Shown one piece after another: positions 5,593 to 11,303 of a DNA stretch of 11,303 nucleotides (within the stretch, counting starts at the first letter, position 1; every line of letters starts with the position of its first letter). A program made the position numbers and the translations under genes. The stretch comes from PHAA01 sp964457945. GTDB taxonomy: Bacteria > Bacillota > Syntrophomonadia > Syntrophomonadales > Syntrophomonadaceae. The stretch lies in assembly GCA_964457945.1 (NCBI GenBank), contig CAYWFX010000072.1, positions 1 to 11,303 on the forward strand. The letters are read 5' to 3'. The notes below the pieces were generated by a model. That model saw nothing but the letters and a program-made list of their open reading frames with translations. It did not search any database and was not told where the DNA came from.

Positions 5593-5620
5593 GGCCTTTC
5601 TTCGGGAGGGTCTTTTACTT
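5593..5620 (+). terminator. Terminator of the GNAT gene, overlapping the end of the opposite gene
   Basis: GGCCTTTC (5593-5600) pairs with GGAGGGTC (5605-5612) around a TTCG tetraloop, using several G-U pairs that form only in the plus-strand RNA. TTTTACTTTTT follows. The T tract covers the stop codon (5615-5617) of the convergent MBL gene. Confidence 0.7.
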
Positions 5621-6514
5621 TTTATAATAATATAGTTTGCCGTTTTCTAGCTGGTAGTTTAAGTCATCCTGATCGTGAAGATAGGCGATTATAGCTCCGA
5701 TGGTAGAGAGGGAGAAATAATATTCTTTGAAGTCGAGCTGTAGTTCTTCCAGAATACATATCTCTTCCAGAAGTTCTTCCCGGGTATGGGGTTGGGTTAA
5801 GAGATCTAAGGCCAGATCCAGATAATATTTCAGATTGTCCCGGTTGAATTTTACCAGATCGTTGATTTCAGCCAGACTATAGATTTGAGAGGCATGTCCT
5901 ATCACAAAAAAGTCATAGTCCAGTTCCTCGATGGTTTTATAGGTGTTGAGTTGATCCTTAATGTCGAAGAGAAACGGAAAGGAATATTTGGCGATTATCT
6001 CTCGGCTAAACAAGGAATCTCCCAGGAAACATACCTTATCACGGGTGCCAATGCCTATTTGGCCCCGGGCATGACCGGGGAGGGGAATGATCTCAAACTT
6101 ATCATCATTGATTTTGCATGTTCCTGCAGTAATTACTTCGTCAATTCTGATTTTTTTGCTTTTAAGAAAGTGGCGGGACAGCTCGTTAACAGGGCTGCCA
6201 CCATACAAGTACATAGGGAAGAGATAGCCGTTCTCCAGGAACAGTTTTTCATCCTCAGAAGCATGGATAAGGCTTCCGGGATAGTGCTCTTGAAAGAATA
6301 CATTGCCACCCGAATGATCGATATGATTGTGGGTGTTTACTATGTATTTTATATTAAGGTTGTTAACCTGGATTATTTCCGCGATTTTCCGGGCCTGTTG
6401 GTTGTTATCCCCGGTATCGATCAAAAGGGTGTATTTATCCTTGAATTGAAATACCCCTATGTTGGTGGGGGCAGGTAGGTAATAGCTATTGCCGTTTATC
6501 TTGGTTAATTGCAT
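5615..6514 (-). CDS. MBL-fold metallo-hydrolase with C-terminal helical/winged-helix region
   Basis: About 299 residues. The MBL domain (about 1-210) has LIDTG, the zinc motif THNHIDH, PLPGHARGQIG with the second zinc histidine, FLGDSLF with the bridging aspartate, and VIGHAS with the last ligand. The C-terminal part (about 215-299; LLTQPHTREELLEEI and STIGAIIAYLHDQ) looks like the winged-helix tail of many glyoxalase-II/lactonase-like bacterial MBL hydrolases. The substrate is unknown, perhaps a thioester, lactone or phosphodiester. I place the start at ATG 6514, because the GGAGG at 6520-6524 lies five bases before it; an ATG at 6526 overlaps that site. The gene converges on the GNAT gene and is 43 bases downstream of the 4Fe-4S protein gene on the same strand, so it could be the third gene of that unit. 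Confidence 0.9.
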   Translation of the reverse strand: MQLTKINGNSYYLPAPTNIGVFQFKDKYTLLIDTGDNNQQARKIAEIIQVNNLNIKYIVNTHNHIDHSGGNVFFQEHYPGSLIHASEDEKLFLENGYLFPMYLYGGSPVNELSRHFLKSKKIRIDEVITAGTCKINDDKFEIIPLPGHARGQIGIGTRDKVCFLGDSLFSREIIAKYSFPFLFDIKDQLNTYKTIEELDYDFFVIGHASQIYSLAEINDLVKFNRDNLKYYLDLALDLLTQPHTREELLEEICILEELQLDFKEYYFSLSTIGAIIAYLHDQDDLNYQLENGKLYYYKK

Positions 6515-6557
6515 TTCATCCTCCATATTATGAAAATCAGGTCACTCTGACCAGTTC

Positions 6558-7469
6558 CTATTGGGTCAGTCGTTCAATGTCCAATGGTATGCCCTTATGA
6601 GGAGCAAGAATGAGTTTGAGCGCATCGCTTGGACAGTGGGAGACGCAGAGACCACAACCCATGCACAGGCTCTGATTAAGCACTGGAAAATCGGTACCGG
6701 CTTCAATTGCTTGGAATGGACAGGTTGCGGCACAGTTTCCACAAGCTGAACAGGTCTCATTATCAATTACAGGGCTATAACCCGAGTGGGCCAGCCTGGG
6801 TACACCTCGAAAATATGATTTCATCCCCAAACAGCAGCATGAACAACAATTACATATGGTGTAGAAGCGGTTGTGCATTACATCTTTGAACCATGCGGTG
6901 TGGACGTGGCCCCTTTTTTCTTCGGCTTCAATAATTTCCAGGGCTTCCTCTACGGTAATTCTTCTGGCTTTATCAGGCTGGTGGTCAATAATAAAGGATG
7001 TGTAAGGCTCGCCGACCACCAGACAAACATCTCGAGGCAGGCAGGCATCTTCTTTTTGGGCCCTACAGGGACATTCCATAACTGCCAGGCTGGGAATCGG
7101 ATCTTGCAGAATAATGCTCCTGGCCAGCGGATAAGGAATCACATGATCCAGATCGGTTAAGACTACCGGTCTTTTAAGGCTAATCAGTTTAGAGGCATCT
7201 GCTTGAGTCATTAACTTGCCATGATAGGTATCAGCTGATTCATTGACCACAAAACGGCGCATGAACCAGGGCCAGGATACTGGCTTAAGATACCAATCTG
7301 GTCGGGATGCATATATATAGCCTTCTACTTTTTTCGTGAATGGCAGTTCCGACAGATTCCAGAATACTTTTGTGGATTTATGCGGTGAAAGCCGCCGTTC
7401 CATAATAACCCATAGCCACATAATGAGCGCTAGAAGAGCACTGAAGAGTACAACAATAAAAATTATCAT
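6558..7469 (-). CDS. Membrane-anchored 4Fe-4S ferredoxin-type protein
   Basis: A 303-residue protein. Residues 1-22 form an N-terminal membrane anchor, followed by a basic stretch. The middle part (about 35-200) is of no family I can name, but has a CPCR pair (C133, C135) and C143/C149. Then comes a dense cysteine cluster, CNCCSCCCLG (206-215). Two classic [4Fe-4S] motifs end the protein: C240-x2-C243-x2-C246-x3-C250-P and C269-x2-C272-x2-C275-x3-C279-P. It should transfer electrons at the cytoplasmic face of the membrane, but the partner is not visible here. The cysteine groups at 133-149 and 206-213 could hold a further cluster or metal; that is an inference. The start overlaps the stop of the DUF2726-like gene by four bases (7466-7469), showing a translationally coupled pair. 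Confidence 0.88.
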   Translation of the reverse strand: MIIFIVVLFSALLALIMWLWVIMERRLSPHKSTKVFWNLSELPFTKKVEGYIYASRPDWYLKPVSWPWFMRRFVVNESADTYHGKLMTQADASKLISLKRPVVLTDLDHVIPYPLARSIILQDPIPSLAVMECPCRAQKEDACLPRDVCLVVGEPYTSFIIDHQPDKARRITVEEALEIIEAEEKRGHVHTAWFKDVMHNRFYTICNCCSCCCLGMKSYFRGVPRLAHSGYSPVIDNETCSACGNCAATCPFQAIEAGTDFPVLNQSLCMGCGLCVSHCPSDALKLILAPHKGIPLDIERLTQ

Positions 7470-8011
7470 AGTTTTAAGCCCGAGCCATGTAGATTGCTGA
7501 TGAACTGCTCTCTACTGGGCGGGCTATTTAAGCTTATATTCATGGATTTCAGACCGGCATTATTCAGGGCATTCTCAGTAAACTCGTCATTTATCTGCTG
7601 TTTCTTGCCATCATCCTGCGATTTCAGCTTAATGACCAGCACGGGCTTAAGTTGGTTTGATTCGAAGACCACCATATCCAGGCTGCGCTCCTTAATTCGG
7701 TATAAATATTCCTGACGATTGGGGGTGTCAGCGGGCACCTTCAGGAGATCAGCCAAGCGCAGATGGGGATAAACGCAATAGTTACTTTCATTCAGAATAC
7801 TCTGCAACATTTGGAAGATTATTAGTTCACGCTTGTCCAAGAGGTAATCATTTTTTTGGTAAGGCATTTCATCAGCATTTATCCATTTTTCACTGATGTC
7901 AATGAAATCACCATTCTGGGCAGGCTTGCTTTTTTTAACGATTGGTTTGATATAATCCATGAGCAGCTTGGCCAGAACCGCAATAAGGATTATGCCTATT
8001 AACTGAGCCAT
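7466..8011 (-). CDS. Membrane-anchored DUF2726-like protein
   Basis: A 181-residue protein. Residues 3-16 (QLIGIILIAVLAKL) form one N-terminal membrane segment. From about 55 to 165 it resembles DUF2726: LLDKRELIIFQML, YCVYPHLRLADLL, then RIKERSLDMVVFESNQLKPVLVIKL and a DE pair. The V-F-E/D...P-V-L-V-I-K/E-L pattern recalls a restriction-endonuclease-like core, which is the usual view of DUF2726, but here it reads IKL where nucleases have an acidic residue and Lys (ExK), so activity is doubtful. The function is unknown. The start has AAGGAGG at a good distance. It is the first gene of a minus-strand unit with the 4Fe-4S protein, overlapping it by four bases. Confidence 0.75.
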   Translation of the reverse strand: MAQLIGIILIAVLAKLLMDYIKPIVKKSKPAQNGDFIDISEKWINADEMPYQKNDYLLDKRELIIFQMLQSILNESNYCVYPHLRLADLLKVPADTPNRQEYLYRIKERSLDMVVFESNQLKPVLVIKLKSQDDGKKQQINDEFTENALNNAGLKSMNISLNSPPSREQFISNLHGSGLKL

Positions 8012-8257
8012 GTGGGTTTCCTCCTTAATTTTATTGAAAGTGTTAACGTTTCTGATCGCTGACGTACATGCTCTCTATATGATATACAAAAACATTTCTT
8101 TTTTCTATTCTCTACAGGAAAGCTGAGCGATAAAATCAAAAAAGGTGAATTTCATAGTTAATTTACGGACAGCACTTTATTCGGATGCGTTTTCGTTATA
8201 GAATAATGTAAGTGTTGGGTAGGGAAAAGGATGGGATCATTATGAGGGGGTTAGCAA

Positions 8258-9763
8258 GTGAAATATACTAGCAGCAGGGGTAAGTATTCCTCAATCACTG
8301 CGGCAGAGGCTATAAAAATGGGCATTTCACCGGATGGGGGACTATTTGTTCCTGATTTCGTACCTAAAATTTCTGAACAGGACTGGCGAAAGATGGCGGG
8401 GCAGACTTACCAGGAAAGAGCCTGTGAAATACTAGCTTACTATTTACATGATTTTTCGAAAGAAGAGATAAGTAACTGCGTTAATGGGGCATATAACTCC
8501 CAGAGCTTTGATGATGAACGCATTGCTCCCCTGGTACGAATTGCTGATAGGGTTTACATTCAAGAACTTTGGCATGGGCCTACCGGCGCTTTTAAGGATA
8601 TGGCCTTACAGCTATTGCCCTATCTGCTGGTTGCTAGCGCGGAGAAAACCGGGGAAGAAGACGAAATCGTGATACTGGTGGCCACCTCAGGAGATACGGG
8701 CAAGGCGGCTTTAGAGGGATTTAAGGATATAGACCGGGTGAAGATAATGGTCTTTTACCCCCAGGATGGGGTAAGCGAAGTCCAGAAAAGGCAGATGATA
8801 ACCCAGACCGGAAATAATGTTTTTGTCGCTGCGGTAGAAGGCAATTTTGATGATGCTCAGAATGGAGTTAAAAAGATATTTGCTGACCAGTCCTTCATTG
8901 AAATCTTGGCTCAGCATAAGATAAAGATGTCTTCAGCTAATTCTATAAATTGGGGCAGACTTTTACCGCAGATTGTATACTATGTTTCGGCCTATATTGA
9001 TTTACAGGTGAGCGGGCAATTGAAAAGCGGGGAAGCAATAAATGTGGTAGTGCCCACCGGCAACTTTGGTAACATATTGGCGGCATATTATGCAGGTCAA
9101 ATGGGTGTACCCATTAATCGTCTGATCTGTGCATCCAACGCTAACAATGTCTTGACTGAATTCATACGCACCGGGGCTTACGACCGCAACAGAACCTTTG
9201 CGAAAACTCTCTCACCCTCTATGGATATTTTGATCTCATCTAATTTGGAGAGATTGCTTTACGAGATCACCGGTCATGATGCTACAGCAGTATCGGCTTG
9301 GATGGAGGAGCTGAAAACGGCAGGTAAATATCAGATTGACCAAGCTGCCTTTGATAAGATAGGTGTCTTGTTCTGGGCTGATTTCTCTTCCGATGAGGAG
9401 ACCCAGCAGACAATTCGCAGCACCTGGGAAGAGGATGCATATTTATTGGATACTCACACAGCGGTGGCACGTAATGTTTATGACAAATATGTCTTAAGCA
9501 CAGGCGATAAAACTCCAAGCATAATTGTTTCAACCGCCAGCCCTTTCAAGTTTGGTAAAAGTGTAGCTGAGGCGATTTTGAAGCCAGAACTACTAGAGGG
9601 AAAGGATGAGTTTGCTATCCTGAAAATACTTTCGGAATATACGGACATCCCTATTCCAGCTGGCATCAGGGATCTGGATCAGCGGACTGTTCTGCATAGT
9701 ACGGTAAGTTCAAAAGAAGCCATGGGGGAAACGGTACTAGAGTACCTGAAGTTACATCGCTAA
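8258..9763 (+). CDS. thrC: Threonine synthase
   Basis: A 501-residue, full-length member of the long (E. coli/yeast-like) threonine synthase group. It converts O-phosphohomoserine to threonine with pyridoxal phosphate. Landmarks: YTSSRG at the start, SPDGGLFVP, the PLP lysine at 113 in GPTGAFKDMALQ, ATSGDTGKAALEG, SANSINWGRLLPQ, and VVPTGNFGNILAAYYA, which lines the cofactor pocket. The GTG start (8258) has GAGGGGG seven bases upstream. The gene stands alone on its strand after 246 bases of intergenic DNA. I see no T-box leader in it. The next gene, on the opposite strand, may make its substrate. Confidence 0.97.
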   Translation: MKYTSSRGKYSSITAAEAIKMGISPDGGLFVPDFVPKISEQDWRKMAGQTYQERACEILAYYLHDFSKEEISNCVNGAYNSQSFDDERIAPLVRIADRVYIQELWHGPTGAFKDMALQLLPYLLVASAEKTGEEDEIVILVATSGDTGKAALEGFKDIDRVKIMVFYPQDGVSEVQKRQMITQTGNNVFVAAVEGNFDDAQNGVKKIFADQSFIEILAQHKIKMSSANSINWGRLLPQIVYYVSAYIDLQVSGQLKSGEAINVVVPTGNFGNILAAYYAGQMGVPINRLICASNANNVLTEFIRTGAYDRNRTFAKTLSPSMDILISSNLERLLYEITGHDATAVSAWMEELKTAGKYQIDQAAFDKIGVLFWADFSSDEETQQTIRSTWEEDAYLLDTHTAVARNVYDKYVLSTGDKTPSIIVSTASPFKFGKSVAEAILKPELLEGKDEFAILKILSEYTDIPIPAGIRDLDQRTVLHSTVSSKEAMGETVLEYLKLHR

Positions 9764-9801
9764 ATCATAGAGGCCAAAGGCTAGTTGGGCGACAAGTAAA
9801 T

Positions 9802-9855
9802 AAGGGGGCGGATATATAGTGAGCTATACAAAGCAAACTATATATCCGTCCCCTT
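9802..9855. terminator. Long inverted repeat between the convergent genes, probable two-way terminator
   Basis: AAGGGGGCGGATATATAGT (9802-9820) pairs with ACTATATATCCGTCCCCTT (9837-9855) over 19 bases, with one G-T position and a 16-base loop. There is no long T run on either strand. Its position between two converging stop codons suggests transcription ending from both sides. A repetitive palindromic element is the alternative. Confidence 0.65.
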
Positions 9856-9864
9856 GACATGTCC

Positions 9865-11076
9865 TTACTTCCCTAATATAAAGCAATCCATTAATTCATA
9901 CCCATTATCAAAGAAACGCCCCTGGAGAGCAGTTTCTTCATCGTATTTGATGTATCCTGACTCTAAGGGATTATTCTTATCGAATAGCATGAAAGGAACC
10001 GGGTCGCTGGTATGGGTGCGAAGCGATAGGGGAGTAGGATGATCAGGCAGAACCAAAACCCGAATATCATCAAAATCATTCAGTTCAGATATTATTAGAC
10101 CTATCACTTCCTGGTCAATTTGCTCAATAGCCCAGATCTTTTTTTCTAATTCTCCCTGGTGGCCGGCCTCATCAGGGGACTCAATATGCAGGTAAACGAA
10201 ATCCTGACCCCGTTTCAGTTCATCCAGGGCAGCCCTGGCCTTTCCAGCGAAGTTGGTGATAATACCTCCGGTTGCTCCATTTACTTTAACAGGAGTCAAT
10301 CCCGCGCAAATTCCTAAGCCTTTTACCAGGTCAACGGCTGATACCACTGAGCCCTGGAGTTGGTATTTGTCCTTGAAACTATTCAGAGCAGGTTTGCTGC
10401 CTTCGCCCCAGAACCACAAGGAAGTAGCCGGATTAAGCCCTTTCTCCATTCGAGCCTGGTTTACGGGGTGATTTATTAATATCTCTTCGCTTCGTACCAT
10501 CATATCCAGCAATAAGTTTCCATCTGCACCAGCGGGGAGATAGTCCAGAATCTTACGATCTGAAATATCATGTGGGGGCGTTAGGGTCAGAGACTTATCA
10601 AGCCCGTCTTTCCACACCAGCAGGTGGCGATAACTGATTCCCGCATGGAAGTTAAAAATATCGTTGCCGAGTTCATTTTTCACTGCTTCTATCAATTGAG
10701 CGGATTCAGCGGAGCTAATTTCCCCTGACGAGTAATCCAGCATGGTCTTATCCCGAAAATCTTTTTCTGCGGAAAGGGTCACCAGATTGCAGCGCAGGGC
10801 CAAATCCCTGGCGTACAGTTCAACCCCCATGCTTACAGCCTCCAAGGGGGAGCGGCCAGTATAATATTTACGAGGATCATAACCCATTACGGATAGATTA
10901 GCTACGTCACTTCCAGGTGGGAAATTAGGGGGTACGGTCTTCACCTGGCCAATGACTGAACTTGCAGCCAGCATATCCATATTGGGCGTTTGAGCAAACT
11001 GTAATGGGGTTTTATTTCCCAGTTTATCAATTTTATAATCAGCCATACCGTCAGTCAGAACCAGTAGATATTTCAT
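9865..11076 (-). CDS. ApgM-type phosphoglycerate mutase family protein, probable homoserine kinase
   Basis: A 403-residue protein of the alkaline phosphatase/phosphoglycerate mutase superfamily. LVLTDGMADY (6-14) carries the first metal aspartate, and PPGSDVANLSVMGYDP (53-68) holds the nucleophile region. GATGG, YLHIESPDEAGHQGE, LVLPDHPTP and RTHTSDPVPF supply further metal ligands. It would be called cofactor-independent phosphoglycerate mutase by homology. From memory, the subfamily with the GSDVANLSVMGYDPRKYYTGRSPLEA region is the one modelled as 'proposed homoserine kinase' (TIGR02535), found beside threonine genes. The thrC neighbour fits that role: ATP-dependent phosphorylation of homoserine. 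I start it at ATG 11076, which has GGGAGTGG upstream; a frame to 11151 has no such site. Superfamily sure; substrate inferred. Confidence 0.9.
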   Translation of the reverse strand: MKYLLVLTDGMADYKIDKLGNKTPLQFAQTPNMDMLAASSVIGQVKTVPPNFPPGSDVANLSVMGYDPRKYYTGRSPLEAVSMGVELYARDLALRCNLVTLSAEKDFRDKTMLDYSSGEISSAESAQLIEAVKNELGNDIFNFHAGISYRHLLVWKDGLDKSLTLTPPHDISDRKILDYLPAGADGNLLLDMMVRSEEILINHPVNQARMEKGLNPATSLWFWGEGSKPALNSFKDKYQLQGSVVSAVDLVKGLGICAGLTPVKVNGATGGIITNFAGKARAALDELKRGQDFVYLHIESPDEAGHQGELEKKIWAIEQIDQEVIGLIISELNDFDDIRVLVLPDHPTPLSLRTHTSDPVPFMLFDKNNPLESGYIKYDEETALQGRFFDNGYELMDCFILGK

Positions 11077-11122
11077 ATATATACCACTCCCACTATTGTC
11101 AATATTCAAATGAACTACCCCA

Positions 11123-11131
11123 AGTATAGCA
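11123..11131 (-). promoter_or_regulatory. Extended -10 promoter of the ApgM-type gene
   Basis: Minus-strand TGCTATACT (11131-11123) is a TGn-extended -10 with a 5 of 6 hexamer. No good -35 is visible. The predicted start near 11116 gives a leader of about 40 bases. Confidence 0.45.
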
Positions 11132-11247
11132 TTAAGCAGGCATTGAATCACGGGTATAAATAAGCAGCTCTACAAATATTTTGCGCATTCTAAAGTATGT
11201 AGATTTTTTAGTGGTTCCAACAAAATCCGATAAATTCGATTTATTCA

Positions 11248-11303
11248 TGTGTCAATGATCAGGGAAAATGTCACCCCTTACGTAGATAAGTGATCAGCAA
11301 TAA
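11248..11303. mobile_element. Terminal end of an IS21-like insertion sequence, cut by the window edge
   Basis: 11248-11273 starts TGTGT and ends TGTCA, and matches 20 of 26 bases of the reverse complement of 29-54. Its last 15 bases (11259-11273) are the exact reverse complement of 2-16. A second copy of the inner motif starts at 11293 (ATCAGCAATAA) and is cut by the end of the window. The element would extend to the right, outside the window. The family call is inferred from end structure alone. Confidence 0.6.

Noticed and set aside
5885..6478. Long plus-strand open frame of 197 codons
   Set aside because: It lies antisense within the MBL hydrolase gene, which has full catalytic motifs; the plus frame shows no family pattern.
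8035..8051. Near-palindrome around GTTAAC upstream of the DUF2726-like gene, possible operator
   Set aside because: The arms are out of phase by one base and no second copy or matching regulator is present.
8012..8257. Possible T-box or riboswitch leader before thrC
   Set aside because: No T-box core (AGGGTGGAACCGCG-like) or terminator hairpin is present. A weak TAGAAT -10 near 8200 has no convincing -35. I see nothing else in the gap.
9802..9855. Inverted repeat as the two ends of a tiny transposable element (MITE)
   Set aside because: The loop is only 16 bases and there is no target duplication; a terminator between convergent genes explains it more simply.
11169..11209. Hairpin TCTACA/TGTAGA followed by six T, upstream of the ApgM-type gene
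   Set aside because: The stem is only six to eight pairs with a loop of over 20 bases, and no plus-strand gene ends before it, so it is probably chance.
1..11303. CRISPR array
   Set aside because: No set of three or more evenly spaced repeats was seen; all repeats found are pairs with long gaps or IS-end motifs.

Overview
The window looks like a piece of a clostridial-type Bacillota chromosome (a Syntrophomonas- or Peptococcales-like anaerobe is my best guess, by inference only). The reasons are AT-rich DNA, strong GGAGG ribosome binding sites, GTG starts, copper-amine-oxidase-N type secreted protein architecture, polyferredoxin-type proteins and the overall flavour of the proteins. Both edges carry outward-facing ends of the same kind of insertion sequence, probably IS21-like. 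The window therefore either lies between two IS copies or is an assembly contig that broke at them.

Left part (1-2573): after the IS end comes a tRNA-Pro(GGG) gene with a good promoter and terminator. A decayed tyrosine recombinase follows on the minus strand. Next is a gene for a secreted metallo-beta-lactamase (MBL) fold protein of the ComEC type, then a second copy of the 3' half of tRNA-Pro. This is the layout of a small or eroded element integrated at the anticodon loop of tRNA-Pro: att repeats 142-188 and 2527-2573, 2385 bp apart.

Middle (2574-5617): a patchwork. It holds a truncated N-terminal recombinase fragment behind an 88-bp repeat whose second copy is at 4441-4528. Between the repeats lies a minus-strand set of three small genes: a PPOX-family flavoprotein, an antibiotic-biosynthesis-monooxygenase-like protein and a CGNR zinc-finger regulator. 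Upstream of this set is a scar joining pieces of two of its own genes. Then come a 30-residue membrane peptide, a DUF5652-like membrane protein and a GNAT acetyltransferase, all on the plus strand.

Right part (5617-11076): ordinary chromosomal genes. On the minus strand are an MBL-fold hydrolase and a two-gene unit coding for a membrane-anchored DUF2726-like protein and a membrane-anchored 4Fe-4S protein. Threonine synthase (plus) converges, across a 19-bp inverted repeat, on a phosphoglycerate-mutase-like gene of the family proposed to be an alternative homoserine kinase. These two genes could supply the last two steps of threonine synthesis.

I see no clear new defence or mobile system. The most informative features are the tRNA-Pro island relic, the duplicated and deleted cassette, the thrC/homoserine-kinase pairing and the IS brackets.
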